The notes beneath the pieces were generated by a model. That model was not told the DNA's origin. It was given only the letters and a program-made list of their open reading frames with translations, and did no database searches. This document shows, one piece after another, positions 1-9,909 of a stretch of DNA of 64,000 bases (the stretch's first letter is position 1; the number at the start of each line of letters is the position of its first letter). Source of the stretch: Legionella sp. (GTDB taxonomy: Bacteria > Pseudomonadota > Gammaproteobacteria > Legionellales > Legionellaceae); the NCBI GenBank assembly GCA_013911415.1, contig JACETI010000003.1, positions 160,001 to 224,000 on the forward strand, in the 5' to 3' direction. The translations under genes and the position numbers were made by a program.

Positions 1-934
1 AACCTTGCTTTGCCCCATCTGCAGCTTGGGTATCATGAAAACGAGCAACAATCTCTTTAGCGAAATCCATTTTAATATCTCTTGGATTTAATCCTTCTAT
101 TACTTGCTCTTGTAAACGGGCGATCGAATCCTCTGATTTTTCGCTTAATAGATACATATACTTCCACATCAACTCATCTGAGACAGACATCAATTTTCCG
201 AACTGATTTTCAGGTGATTCATTAATACCGATGTAGTTATTAAGGGATTTTGACATTTTTTTATGGCCGTCTAATCCTTCTATTAACGGAGTCATCATGA
301 TCACTTGAGGTTCTTGATGATAGTGCTTTTGTAGTTCTCGTCCCATTAACAAATTAAATTTTTGGTCAGTCCCACCTAACTCAATGTCTGCTTGCAAAAC
401 GACCGAGTCGTAACCCTGAATTAATGGGTACAGAAACTCATGGATAGCGATGGCTTGACCTTGCGAGTAGCGTTTGCTGAAGTCGTCTCTTTCTAACATG
501 CGAGCAACTGTATGAGTTGATGCTAACTTAATCAGATCTGCCGCTGTCTTTTTAGCCATCCATGTGGAATTAAATTCCAAGCGGGTTTTTTCAGGATCAA
601 GAATTTTTGCGACTTGCTGTTGATAAGTTTTTGCATTTTCTAAAACCGATTCTTGACTTAACGGCGGGCGAGTTGCATTTTTCCCCGTTGGATCACCTAT
701 CATCGCGGTAAAGTCGCCTATAAGAAAAACCACTTGATGGCCCAGTTCTTGAAATTGGCGTAGCTTATTTAATAAAACCGTGTGTCCTAAATGTAAGTCA
801 GGCGCTGTCGGATCAAAGCCTGCCTTTATTATTAAGGGACGCTCTTTTGCTAATTTCTTTTCAAGTTCTTGTTCTGGTAGAATTTCTTCTATGCCTCTTT
901 TTAAGCGTAGGACTTGAGATTCTATTGGCAACAT
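1..934 (-). CDS. tyrS: Tyrosyl-tRNA synthetase (partial, C-terminus outside window)
   Basis: Charges tRNA-Tyr with tyrosine in the cytoplasm. Only the N-terminal 311 residues lie inside the window; the gene continues past the left edge. Both class I signatures are visible: HLGH at residues 48-51 and KMSKS at 226-230. The exact KMSKS form points to the TyrZ-like group of about 400 residues known from Pseudomonas and Haemophilus, not the E. coli TyrS group, which carries KFGKT. The ATG at 934 has GGAGG eight bases upstream. It is divergent from the M23 peptidase gene, a neighbour also found beside tyrZ in other gammaproteobacteria. Confidence 0.96.
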   Translation of the reverse strand, partial: MLPIESQVLRLKRGIEEILPEQELEKKLAKERPLIIKAGFDPTAPDLHLGHTVLLNKLRQFQELGHQVVFLIGDFTAMIGDPTGKNATRPPLSQESVLENAKTYQQQVAKILDPEKTRLEFNSTWMAKKTAADLIKLASTHTVARMLERDDFSKRYSQGQAIAIHEFLYPLIQGYDSVVLQADIELGGTDQKFNLLMGRELQKHYHQEPQVIMMTPLIEGLDGHKKMSKSLNNYIGINESPENQFGKLMSVSDELMWKYMYLLSEKSEDSIARLQEQVIEGLNPRDIKMDFAKEIVARFHDTQAADGAKQG

Positions 935-1147
935 GGGAACAGCCTCCGACAATTAAGGTATTTGGTTTTGATCCTTTACTAACAGTGAATTTTTCAGACA
1001 AGGATCAAATCACCCTTGTTATAATGATTGACCTGACAACGTGCAGGGGGTATCTTAGCCCGGTTACATTACTTTCGCCAGATGCAAGTCATCTCTTACA
1101 AATCGCACTCTGGAGCAAAGACACTCATAGAGAGTACAAGGCACAGC

Positions 1148-2674
1148 ATGATTGAAAGACGTTACGTCTCCTTAAAAAATTCTGCTAAACCCTCCACCGT
1201 TCTGGCACTTATTGCGCTAGTCGTTGCTTTCACCTTACCTTTTTTACTGGTACGCTCTTTCCCAAATCATTCAAAACCAGTGACTCGCGTAACAACTGCT
1301 AAAATTTTATTACCAGAATCTCCTTTTAATCGAGCCTTCATAGATCGGTTCGAAGAAACAGTACCTGCTCTGCCTATCTATACTGATCTAGGCGATTGGT
1401 ATGAAACTTTGACCAGTAACTCCGGGTTAGACAAATCTGATCTTCTTTTTTGGAACAAACCACCGGAAAAAATGCCTGATATCTTATTAGCTGCAGCCCC
1501 TTCTGTTGCTGTTAACCTCTCTTCTACTACTCACACAGAAAAAAAGATTGAAGAAACAGCATGCGCGCCGATCTTTGGCCCGCGATGGCTAAACGTCACT
1601 ACCCAAAAAGGGGACACGTTAATTACATTGTTTAAACGGCTTGGGTTAAACACACAACTTGTTCATGGTTTCATGCGCACCTTGCCACAAGCCAACGCCT
1701 TAACTCACCTTGCCCCCGAAACAACGTTACGTTTTCTCATTCGAAACCATCAGCTTGAAAAAATGGTCGTTCCCTTAACTGCTACTCAAATGCTATTAAT
1801 CTATCGGGATAAACAACTCTATAAAAGCCAAGTCACTGTTTGTAAAACGACGAATTATCGTCGTAGAGTCACTGCTACAGTACAGGGTTCACTCTATAAC
1901 ACAGCAAGGCAACATCATATTCCTTATCCCGTCATCCAACAAATGGGACAAATCTTTAAAAGCGAGCTTAATTTTTCCAAGGATGTGCGTTCAGGCGATC
2001 AATTAGCATTGGTTTATTCGGAAATGTACCTTGGTGATCGACTCATCAAACGCGGTCCACTTCTAGCAGCGCAATACCGTACCAAAAATAAATTATACCA
2101 AGCCTTTCGATATACTAATGCCAGAGGTCAGTCTGATTATTATAATCCTCTAGGGATAAATCTAAAAAAAGCCTTTGATCGCTACCCTGTCAGGTTTAGC
2201 CATATTAGTTCAACCTTCAGTCTCAATCGCTACCATCCGATTTTGCACTATCGGCGTTCACACCAGGGCGTTGATTTGGCCGCACCCCTTGGAACGATTA
2301 TTCGCGCAACCGGTGACGGACGTATCATCATCATCGGCCGTCAAAATGCGTATGGCAATATGATTAAGATTAGACACGATGAGACCTACGCCACAATATA
2401 CGGACACTTGTTAAAGTTTCAAAAAGGCTTAGCAAAAGGAGATTACGTCAAACGAGGTCAAATCATTGGCTACGTTGGACAGTCTGGCTTAGCAACCGGA
2501 CCACATTGTCATTATGAATTCCGTGTTCACAATACACCGCGAAATCCCTCGACGATCGCCCTGCCTCAAGGTTTCTCTATCGCAACCAAAGAAATGTCTT
2601 CTTTTAAAGTACATCTGGCTCGGTTATTAGCCGAGTTAAAGCCTTTTGAAAAAACTCAACTGGCATTAAAATAA
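1148..2674 (+). CDS. M23 family murein endopeptidase, MepM-like
   Basis: Predicted periplasmic, inner-membrane-anchored metallopeptidase that cuts peptidoglycan cross-links during wall growth. A single hydrophobic segment lies near residues 17-35. An OapA/LysM-like middle region (TQKGDTLITLFKRLG) follows, then a C-terminal LytM domain. The zinc ligands are visible as HxxxD (H372, D376) and HxH (H453, H455), so the enzyme looks active. The 508-residue length fits the MepM/YebA class. The frame is open upstream to 1082, but the ATG at 1148 is preferred because it puts a basic stretch directly before the membrane anchor. It is followed 20 bases later by the TPR-methyltransferase gene, probably in the same transcript. 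Confidence 0.9.
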   Translation: MIERRYVSLKNSAKPSTVLALIALVVAFTLPFLLVRSFPNHSKPVTRVTTAKILLPESPFNRAFIDRFEETVPALPIYTDLGDWYETLTSNSGLDKSDLLFWNKPPEKMPDILLAAAPSVAVNLSSTTHTEKKIEETACAPIFGPRWLNVTTQKGDTLITLFKRLGLNTQLVHGFMRTLPQANALTHLAPETTLRFLIRNHQLEKMVVPLTATQMLLIYRDKQLYKSQVTVCKTTNYRRRVTATVQGSLYNTARQHHIPYPVIQQMGQIFKSELNFSKDVRSGDQLALVYSEMYLGDRLIKRGPLLAAQYRTKNKLYQAFRYTNARGQSDYYNPLGINLKKAFDRYPVRFSHISSTFSLNRYHPILHYRRSHQGVDLAAPLGTIIRATGDGRIIIIGRQNAYGNMIKIRHDETYATIYGHLLKFQKGLAKGDYVKRGQIIGYVGQSGLATGPHCHYEFRVHNTPRNPSTIALPQGFSIATKEMSSFKVHLARLLAELKPFEKTQLALK

Positions 2675-2694
2675 ATAGCTTTCGTTAGGGAACA

Positions 2695-4434
2695 ATGACT
2701 CAAGCGCCGAAAGACTTAGAGAAATTAGAAGCATTATTTAAGCAAGCACGTGCATTCCACCTGAATCATCAATGGCGCGAAGCGATACCCTTTTACGAGC
2801 AAATCCTAAAAATTAATCCCCTCAATAGCGAGACACTGCAAAGCTTAGGCATTGCCTATGGTCAGCTAAGACAACCAGAGCTAGCGCTTTCTTTTCTTAA
2901 ACAGGCGTTAATTTTAGAACCTGAAAATCCTGTCCTATTCAATAACCTTGGAAACGTTTATCAACAGCAAACCTGCTTCGAACAAGCAATCGATCATTAT
3001 CAAAAAGCGCTAGCGATTTCTCCTAATTATCCTCAAGCACATCATAACTTAGCTAATTTATTTGCAAAACAAGGTAATTATTTTGACGCTTTGCATCATT
3101 ATAAAGAAACGGTTCACGCAGCGCCCCTTTTTGTCGAAGCACATTTCAATCTTGGCTTATTGCTTCTCAATAGAAATGAATTAGAAGCAGCCAAAAAACA
3201 ATTTCAGAATGTTCTCGTCTTAAATCCAAATCATCCATCTGCCCTTTTTTACCTTGGTGTTTTACTTCTTGAAGAAAATAATCTTCCAAAGGCAAGTGCT
3301 ACTTTTCAAGAACTCCTAAAAGCTGATCCCACACATATCGATACATTGGTTAATTTAGGCGTCATTGCACTTAAACAAGATCAAGGACAAAAAGCCGTTG
3401 ACTATTTCACCCAAGCTTTAGCCTATGACAATACCCATGAATCTGCCCGAAACAATTTAGCCGCCACCTTTATCCACCACGATCGCTTTGAAAATGCTCT
3501 GATGCATTACACTGTTTTATTAGAAACAAATCCCTTTTCAATCGAGTATTTGTACAATGCTGGGGTTGCCGAAATGGCTCTAGGGCATTTAAATAAGGCG
3601 ATTGATTATTTTCAAAAAATACTTACACAAAATCCAGATTATTTCGATGCACTGAACAACCTAGCCGCCATCTATATTCGATTGGGCGAATACGATCAAG
3701 CCGTTCATTTATTACAAAAAGCGCTAGTTGTTCGTCCCGGTGATAAAATCACTCAGCATATGCTTTCAGCCTTTAACCGTTCTAAAGGTTCTTTCAATAC
3801 TTGTACAGAATACGCCCTACACCTTTTTAACAACTATGCACTTTATTATGATCAACATATGACACAGGATCTAGCCTATACTTTGCCACAACGGGTGGCA
3901 GAGATGCTTTTACACCAAGGTATTCACCGTGTTGAAACTTGTCTCGATCTAGGCTGTGGCACTGGGCTCAGCGGGGAGGTGTTGCGTGCGATAAGTGGCT
4001 CTCTTATTGGCATTGATATTTCTAAAAAAATGTTAGGGCGCGCGGCTTCAAAAAACCTTTATGACAGACTGATTGAGTCGGAACTTTTAGCGTTTTTAAC
4101 TGAAGATTTAACCCCTTATAATCTTGTCGTTGCTTTAGACGTACTTCCCTATTTCGGGAGCCTTGAGCCTTTATTTCAAGCTATTGCTAAGCATCTCTCA
4201 GACCAAGAGGGGCATTTTCTTTTTTCAGTTGAGATTAGTTCACAAGAGGCTTGGCACCTAGAAGCATCTGCACGTTTTAGTCATAGTCCCGATTACATCG
4301 CGGCACTATGTCACAAATGTGACTTAGAGATTCTAAGAAAAGAATCCGTTATTGCTCGCCAACAAAACCAGCGAGCACTGCATGAATTAATCTATTTAGT
4401 CCAACGCCAAGTTAAAAATATTAACCCCACCTAG
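2695..4434 (+). CDS. TPR-repeat protein with C-terminal SAM methyltransferase domain
   Basis: Residues 1 to about 360 are roughly ten tetratricopeptide repeats with the usual A/N-N-L-G and Y-P-x-A spacing, which normally form a protein-binding superhelix. The remainder is a class I methyltransferase fold: motif I DLGCGTG at 418-424, then an acidic strand end (GIDIS) and an ALDVLPY motif. The substrate cannot be deduced; TPR-methyltransferase fusions are widespread in proteobacteria and mostly uncharacterised. No signal peptide is seen, so it is presumably cytoplasmic. The TAG stop shares a CTAG tetramer with the stop of the convergent algC gene. Confidence 0.8.
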   Translation: MTQAPKDLEKLEALFKQARAFHLNHQWREAIPFYEQILKINPLNSETLQSLGIAYGQLRQPELALSFLKQALILEPENPVLFNNLGNVYQQQTCFEQAIDHYQKALAISPNYPQAHHNLANLFAKQGNYFDALHHYKETVHAAPLFVEAHFNLGLLLLNRNELEAAKKQFQNVLVLNPNHPSALFYLGVLLLEENNLPKASATFQELLKADPTHIDTLVNLGVIALKQDQGQKAVDYFTQALAYDNTHESARNNLAATFIHHDRFENALMHYTVLLETNPFSIEYLYNAGVAEMALGHLNKAIDYFQKILTQNPDYFDALNNLAAIYIRLGEYDQAVHLLQKALVVRPGDKITQHMLSAFNRSKGSFNTCTEYALHLFNNYALYYDQHMTQDLAYTLPQRVAEMLLHQGIHRVETCLDLGCGTGLSGEVLRAISGSLIGIDISKKMLGRAASKNLYDRLIESELLAFLTEDLTPYNLVVALDVLPYFGSLEPLFQAIAKHLSDQEGHFLFSVEISSQEAWHLEASARFSHSPDYIAALCHKCDLEILRKESVIARQQNQRALHELIYLVQRQVKNINPT

Positions 4435-5861
4435 AACGAACACTGTAAACCATGATTAAACCGTTGTATTTGGCTCTTAAACAACGCTTGAATTCTTTCA
4501 AGGCAGCTCTCATCTTTGGCTTCAAAACGAGCCACAAGGCAAGGAGTCGTGTTGGAAGCACGTAATAAACCCCATCCATCTTTAAATTCCACACGTAATC
4601 CATCTATGCGAATGAGAGAAGCTTCAGGAAATTCAGCCGAAGCGCAAAAAGACTCCATGAAGGAAAATTTTTCTGTATCTGAAATTGGAATTTTGATTTC
4701 GGGCGTATTAATGCTATTAGGGATCGTTTTAAATTGGTCACTCACAGAACTATTAGTGGCACTCAACATTTCCAGTAGTCGGCAAGCACTGTATAAGGCA
4801 TCATCGAATCCATACCATCTTTCTTTAAAGAAAAGATGACCACTCATTTCACCGGCTAAAACCGCTTGCTCCTCTTTCATCACCGCTTTTACAATGGAAT
4901 GGCCGGTTGGACACATTTTCGGAACACCACCTGCTTCCTCGATAATACGTGCCAGTTCGCTTGAGCATTTCACATCATAAACAATCGTACTTCCTTTTTG
5001 TGTTTTCAATAACTCTTTAGCATAAAACATTAGCAAACGATCCGGCCAAATTACTTCCGCTTCATTGGTTACGAGGCCCAATCTATCCGCATCGCCATCA
5101 AAGGCAAGGCCAATATCTGCGTTATTTTCGACTACTGCTTTTTTAAGATCACTGAGGTTGGCTTCAACCGTCGGATCAGGGTGATGGTTAGGAAATCGTC
5201 CATCCACCTCACAATAAAGAGGAATGACCTCACAACCTGTTGCACGAATTACTTCAGGAATCGTTAAGCCCCCGATGCCATTCCCACAATCGACAACTAC
5301 TTTCAAGGGACGTTTTACATGAATATCCCCCACGATTCGTTCTGCATAGCTTTTTAAGATATTAAAATCCTTGGCTTCACCGGCACCATGAACCCGCGCT
5401 TGGGTTTGCACCAGCTGGTACAGTTGGTCAATGTCAGTCTGTACTAATGTCTTGCCAGCAAGCACCATTTTAATGCCGTTGTATGCAGCAGGATTATGGC
5501 TACCAGTTACCATTAAACCACTATCAATGCCTTGCGTATGGGTTGCATAATACATGACTGGCGTAGCAACTTCGCCAAGATCAAAAACGGAAACGCCGCT
5601 ATCTAACAACCCTGCTTTTAAAGCTTTAGCCAATCGTTCACTGGTTAATCGGCCGTCACGTGCGAGAAAAATCTGAGAGCGTTGTAGCGTCCGTAATAAG
5701 CAACTAATGGCTAGACCGAGGGTGTAGAAGCTATCTTCATCCAGCTCCTCACCAATAATACCTCGAATATCGTAGGCTCTAAAAACGGCTCGAGTGATGG
5801 TTTTTTGCTGATAAACAAATGGCTTATTCGTGCTGTCATTTTCGGTTATCTCATTTTTCAT
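4431..5861 (-). CDS. algC: Phosphomannomutase/phosphoglucomutase
   Basis: Interconverts hexose 6-phosphate and 1-phosphate for LPS and polysaccharide precursors. The alpha-D-phosphohexomutase signatures are intact: phosphoserine loop TGSHNP with S121, metal loop DGDADR, sugar loop GEMSGH, and the C-terminal phosphate-binding RASNTTP. The 476-residue length is normal for the AlgC type. The order coaBC-dut-algC with divergent radC matches the Pseudomonas locus, supporting the symbol. AGAGGA lies 13 bases before the ATG, a long spacing. The gene ends tail to tail with the TPR-methyltransferase gene, overlapping by four bases. Confidence 0.93.
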   Translation of the reverse strand: MKNEITENDSTNKPFVYQQKTITRAVFRAYDIRGIIGEELDEDSFYTLGLAISCLLRTLQRSQIFLARDGRLTSERLAKALKAGLLDSGVSVFDLGEVATPVMYYATHTQGIDSGLMVTGSHNPAAYNGIKMVLAGKTLVQTDIDQLYQLVQTQARVHGAGEAKDFNILKSYAERIVGDIHVKRPLKVVVDCGNGIGGLTIPEVIRATGCEVIPLYCEVDGRFPNHHPDPTVEANLSDLKKAVVENNADIGLAFDGDADRLGLVTNEAEVIWPDRLLMFYAKELLKTQKGSTIVYDVKCSSELARIIEEAGGVPKMCPTGHSIVKAVMKEEQAVLAGEMSGHLFFKERWYGFDDALYSACRLLEMLSATNSSVSDQFKTIPNSINTPEIKIPISDTEKFSFMESFCASAEFPEASLIRIDGLRVEFKDGWGLLRASNTTPCLVARFEAKDESCLERIQALFKSQIQRFNHGLQCSF

Positions 5862-6000
5862 AGCCGCGCATCTGTCCTCTTAAAGGTTGTTAACCCGCTT
5901 GGGGATTGGAGCATTTTCACTTTTGCTTGCGAAAAATTATTAAAAAAGCAAAAAAATTACATGAAAAAATGACCAAGCTTTAGATTGTTTTGTTTAAAAA

Positions 6001-6558
6001 TTAATTTCTTCCTGAACTTCCAAATCCACCCTCACCACGATGGCTATCTGTGAAAGATGAGACGACATCAAATTGCACTTGCAGTACCGGTAAAAAAACA
6101 AGTTGTGCGATTCGATCACCTGGATGCGCTGTAAAAGAAGATTGACTTCGGTTCCAACAAGAAATTTTTAGCTCTCCTTGATAATCTGAGTCAATGAGAC
6201 CGACTAGATTCCCTAATACAATTCCATCACGATGCCCCAAACCAGAACGAGGTAAAATAACTGCTGCGATTTTAGGATCAGCAATATAAATAGCTAATCC
6301 AGTTGGCAGTAAGACAGTTGCCTGTGGTGCTATTTCTATGGGTTCATCAATACAAAGGCGCAAATCCAACCCGGCTGAACCTTGTGTTGCATATTCAGGT
6401 AAAGGAATTGCTTGATTCACACGGGGATCGAGAATTTTTACCTGAATTAATGGCCTCTCTTGTGACTTATGCATGCCTGATAATGCTTCTTCTTTGACAC
6501 TGGCTTCAGGTGTAAGCGTTTTTGCGATTTCATCCATGGTATCCGATAATAAAGTCAT
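6001..6558 (-). CDS. dut: Deoxyuridine 5'-triphosphate nucleotidohydrolase
   Basis: Hydrolyses dUTP to dUMP and pyrophosphate, which limits uracil in DNA and supplies dTMP synthesis. All five trimeric dUTPase motifs are present: [35 protein letters not shown] and the C-terminal [11 protein letters not shown]. The open frame gives 185 residues, about 30 more than E. coli Dut. The extra N-terminus has no family match, and the Met at 6474 ([16 protein letters not shown]) lines up with the usual start. The longer start is kept because it follows the coaBC stop by nine bases with GAG eight bases upstream, but the true start is uncertain. Confidence 0.93.
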   Translation of the reverse strand: MTLLSDTMDEIAKTLTPEASVKEEALSGMHKSQERPLIQVKILDPRVNQAIPLPEYATQGSAGLDLRLCIDEPIEIAPQATVLLPTGLAIYIADPKIAAVILPRSGLGHRDGIVLGNLVGLIDSDYQGELKISCWNRSQSSFTAHPGDRIAQLVFLPVLQVQFDVVSSFTDSHRGEGGFGSSGRN

Positions 6559-6567
6559 CTTATTTTC

Positions 6568-7785
6568 TCAACAAAAAGTATGGGCTCTATTTTGAAGGGT
6601 CGTTGCAATAATTGCAATGATCTCACCCGCTAAACGAATTTTATGCATCTGAGGTAAAACATGTTGATTTTCGCTCGTCAGAATCGTTACTTCATTCACA
6701 TCTTGATCAAAGCCAAGCCCTAAACCGACATGATTTGCAACGATCATATCGAGTTTTTTCGATATCAATTTTGTTCGTGCATTTGCAATCAGTTGCTGTG
6801 TTTCTGCCGCAAAACCCACAACCAATGATGCTTTATTTGCCGCAACTACTGCTCGTAAGATATCAGGATTTTTTCGCAAAATTAACGTTAATTCTTCTTG
6901 ATTTTCTCGCTTGATTTTTTCTTGTGCAGGCTGAGCCAATCGATAATCTGCTACTGCAGCCGTTCCAATAAAAATCATTTTTTCTTGTAATTGCTCCATA
7001 ACATTTGCATACATTTCCTCAGCAGTTTCTACGTAATGAACGCAAGCGCCACTAGGAGCCATTAAAGCAGTAGGACCGCTAATTAATGTGACCTTTGCAC
7101 CAGCAATGCATGCTGCTTCTGCCAAAGCATAACCCATTTTCCCAGAGCTGCGGTTGCTCAAATAACGGACGGGATCAATGGGTTCGCGCGTGGGCCCAGC
7201 AGTTATTAACACATGGGCTCCTTTTAACAATCCCTTGCAGTGATGTACCCGCAACGCACTGACAATCGCATTCGCTTCGCTAAAGCGCCCCCAACCCTCT
7301 TCCCCACACGCCTGCATCCCTTTTTCAGGGCCAACAACCAGGACACCTCGTTCTTCAAGAAGCAACGTATTTGCCTTGGTTGCAGGATGTTGCCACATGG
7401 ACGGGTTCATCGCTGGACAAAGGATCACAGGTACTTCCGCAACTAAATATAAAGTGCTTAACAAATCATCTGCTAAACCTTGTGCCATTTTTGCAATACA
7501 ATTCGCCGAAGCAGGTGCAATTACCAGGTAATCAGCCCAACGTGCTAATTCGATATGCCCCATAGCACGCTCAGCTTCCGCATCAAATAAAGTTGTACGT
7601 ACAGCTTCTTGGCTTAAAGCTTGTAAAGTCGTCGGAGTCATAAATTGCTCACCGCCCTCCGTCAAAACAACTCGCACCTCGGCGCCTACCTCGATGAAAC
7701 GACGGATAAGGTAAGCGGATTTATAAGCGGCCACGCTCCCACAAATACCCAGGACAATTTTTTTCCCAAAAAAATCTTGCATCAC
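6568..7785 (-). CDS. coaBC: Bifunctional phosphopantothenoylcysteine decarboxylase / phosphopantothenate-cysteine ligase
   Basis: Catalyses two consecutive steps of coenzyme A synthesis, joining cysteine to 4'-phosphopantothenate and decarboxylating the product. The N-terminal flavoprotein (CoaC) domain carries GSVAAYKS, the catalytic H77, PAMN (124-127) and C160 in ACGEEGWGR. The C-terminal CoaB domain starts at TAGPTREPIDPVRYLSNRSSG and keeps the KKNPDIL motif as RKNPDIL. The 405-residue length is normal. It is first gene of the coaBC-dut-algC run and is divergent from radC. A later CoA step, coaD, lies at about 50.4 kb. Confidence 0.95.
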   Translation of the reverse strand: MMQDFFGKKIVLGICGSVAAYKSAYLIRRFIEVGAEVRVVLTEGGEQFMTPTTLQALSQEAVRTTLFDAEAERAMGHIELARWADYLVIAPASANCIAKMAQGLADDLLSTLYLVAEVPVILCPAMNPSMWQHPATKANTLLLEERGVLVVGPEKGMQACGEEGWGRFSEANAIVSALRVHHCKGLLKGAHVLITAGPTREPIDPVRYLSNRSSGKMGYALAEAACIAGAKVTLISGPTALMAPSGACVHYVETAEEMYANVMEQLQEKMIFIGTAAVADYRLAQPAQEKIKRENQEELTLILRKNPDILRAVVAANKASLVVGFAAETQQLIANARTKLISKKLDMIVANHVGLGLGFDQDVNEVTILTSENQHVLPQMHKIRLAGEIIAIIATTLQNRAHTFC

Positions 7786-7863
7786 GATGGTTTTTTAATA
7801 AAATGTTGTCGGTTGATCAAAGCACAATCTTCGCACTAAAGGAATACATTAAGGAACAGATCG

Positions 7864-8547
7864 ATGAACAGGGCAACGCCTGGGCACCCCCTCACATTGC
7901 GTGAAAAATTACTTTCACAAGGCAGTCATAGCCTCTCGGATACAGAGTTATTGGCTGTTTTTATTAGCTCAGGAACAAAAAAACGTTCTTGTGTTCAGTT
8001 AGCAACCGATTTGATACGCCATTTTGGTGATGTACGTGGCGTGTTAAATGCTGATTTAAAAATATTTAAACAAATCCCCGGACTTGGGTCAGTCCGTTAT
8101 TTACAGTTACAAGCGTTGCGAGAAATTTGCCGTCGTAGTGATTTTATTCAACTTCAAAAAGATATCCAATTAACGGATCCCTACAGCACCTACACCTATT
8201 TAAAGCGGCAATTGAGAGACAAAAAAAATGAAACCTTTGTGGCGCTATTTTTAGATAATCAACACCGGATTTTAGCTTACGACGAATTATTTAAAGGGAC
8301 TATCAATGCAGCAAGCGTTTACTGTCGGCCTCTCATCGAACGCAGCTTGCAACTTAATGCGGCGGCGTTAATCCTAGCGCATAATCATCCTTCGGGTGTA
8401 TCAGATGCAAGTGAAGAGGACAGAGCACTTACCGTTTATCTCGATAAAGCACTTGCTTTCATTGATGTCCGTTTATTGGATCATGTCGTCATAGGGGATA
8501 ATGAGGTATATTCTATTTTAAGTGAAACTAAATGGCATTGTAACTAG
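7864..8547 (+). CDS. radC: RadC family JAMM metalloprotein
   Basis: UPF0758 (RadC) protein. The biochemical role is still unsettled; the former DNA repair assignment has not held up well. The C-terminal JAB/MPN domain has the metal motif HNHPSG at 173-178 with the downstream Asp at 186. The N-terminal half holds a helix-hairpin-helix-like region (KQIPGLGSVRYLQLQA). The 227-residue length is normal. The ATG at 7864 has AAGGA upstream at good spacing. Placement opposite coaBC is the standard gammaproteobacterial arrangement. Confidence 0.92.
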   Translation: MNRATPGHPLTLREKLLSQGSHSLSDTELLAVFISSGTKKRSCVQLATDLIRHFGDVRGVLNADLKIFKQIPGLGSVRYLQLQALREICRRSDFIQLQKDIQLTDPYSTYTYLKRQLRDKKNETFVALFLDNQHRILAYDELFKGTINAASVYCRPLIERSLQLNAAALILAHNHPSGVSDASEEDRALTVYLDKALAFIDVRLLDHVVIGDNEVYSILSETKWHCN

Positions 8548-8724
8548 ACAGAACACTTGGCGATTTTTTAGTAATTGTTGACTTATCTGAGAGCTCTGGC
8601 AAGCGTAACGATTCAGAGCAGTATCACGGAAGATACGTCAAAGAAAGACTTCGCTCTTACAAATAACAGCAGGTGCTCATATGCACGAAGAGACTCAACG
8701 TTAACATAGCGGAAGGAACCCATT

Positions 8725-9192
8725 ATGCATCGTCTCACTTACTGCCATCCCCGTTTATATCAGAGATCCATGTATTGTATTCGTAAAACGTTTGTTGCTT
8801 TATGCTCTCTTTTTTTTATCACGGATGTCCCGGCCGATACTATCGATAACTACATGAATATCGCGAATAATATCCCGAAGATGGAGATGCAAGCAGATTC
8901 TCAATCACAAACATGGGCGCGGTCTGCACGCAATATCTTAATCATTGCTGATGAGACCATTGCTGAAACCTTAACACAAGCAAACGAAACAGCAAGAGCA
9001 CAGGGCAAGCCACTTTTTTGCCTACCTCCTGAAACACGCTTAGATGCCAAATTATTAGGTAGCATCATCTTAGAAAGCTACCAAAAAATTCCTAGCAATC
9101 AAGAGAAAGATAAAATGACTGTTTCTCAAGTTGCTTGGCTAGGTGTTACGCAACGGTTCCCTTGTGGTTCATCCAGAGAAGCACGCCCTTAA
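8725..9192 (+). CDS. Secreted Rap1a/Tai-like protein
   Basis: A 155-residue exported protein. Residues 1-38 form a signal peptide with a long basic n-region and probable cleavage after VPA. The mature part matches the Rap1a/Tai immunity fold: a conserved FCLP, a central helix region (SIILESYQKIP), then a VSQVAWLGVTQRFPC block ending in a second Cys. In other bacteria this family neutralises type VI amidase effectors in the periplasm. No such toxin is seen nearby, so an immunity role is unproven. GGAAGG precedes the ATG at 8725. Family recognition is by pattern only. Confidence 0.6.
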   Translation: MHRLTYCHPRLYQRSMYCIRKTFVALCSLFFITDVPADTIDNYMNIANNIPKMEMQADSQSQTWARSARNILIIADETIAETLTQANETARAQGKPLFCLPPETRLDAKLLGSIILESYQKIPSNQEKDKMTVSQVAWLGVTQRFPCGSSREARP

Positions 9193-9216
9193 AATCGGCA
9201 GATCCAACGACCGCCG

Positions 9217-9678
9217 TTAATCTAGCTCTTTCTTTTCTTCGATAATATGGTTTACCGAACGCAATAACTCTTTTTCTGGAAGGAACATAAAGTCTTTTTT
9301 AATATCATGCAGCACCAAATGCTCGACTTGTTTACTTATATGCTTATTTACAAGGCCCATCATGTGAGGCGGGGCAACTAAAATTAGTTTTTTTAAGCTG
9401 CCTGCTGTCCGAGCCGATTCAAGCAGGTTTGCAATTTCTCTGGCAAAATTATCAACTTGGATTTCTTTCGGATCAGATGCTTGTGCAAAAGTCCCAGATG
9501 TACCTACCACTGGTGATTTATAATTACCTGATTTATCAGCGGTTATGTCGGTATCGTGTTGCCTATTCTCTGGATGCTCAATGGTTTTAAACAAATCCAA
9601 TTCATTTTTGCTGTAGTGATAGACACGGCAGGTATTAGAGTTGAATGTAGTAAGCCAAGTTTCATGGGTGTTTTGCAT
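9217..9678 (-). CDS. Host attachment family protein
   Basis: A 153-residue soluble protein resembling the Host_attach family (PF10116), named after Agrobacterium genes needed for attachment to plant cells. Matching features are an early RVYHYSKNELDLFKTIEHPE segment, the central FAREIANLLESARTAG helix and the LILVAPPHMMGLV strand, with a kDf-like end (KKDFMFLP). The fold belongs to the eRF1-like superfamily, and its true biochemical role is unknown. The ATG at 9678 is chosen because AAGGAG lies seven bases upstream; a TTG 21 bases earlier would bury that site. The gene stands alone. Confidence 0.75.
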   Translation of the reverse strand: MQNTHETWLTTFNSNTCRVYHYSKNELDLFKTIEHPENRQHDTDITADKSGNYKSPVVGTSGTFAQASDPKEIQVDNFAREIANLLESARTAGSLKKLILVAPPHMMGLVNKHISKQVEHLVLHDIKKDFMFLPEKELLRSVNHIIEEKKELD

Positions 9679-9909
9679 CTTAAACTCCTTGTTAATCAAT
9701 GCCTAACCAGACAGTTTGCAGTTATTTATTGAGTACAGTGTCCTTAAGCCTTATTCTCTAATTTTAGTCGTTATCTTCTTAAAGTGTAGTTTCCCTCTAT
9801 CGATTGGCCTGCCTTCCATTGATTCATAACAAACCATTTATACGAATAAAGCTAAAATCAGATGACTTCTCAAGCGATTCTCATCTGTCTAAGTCATATC
9901 TACAGCGAT

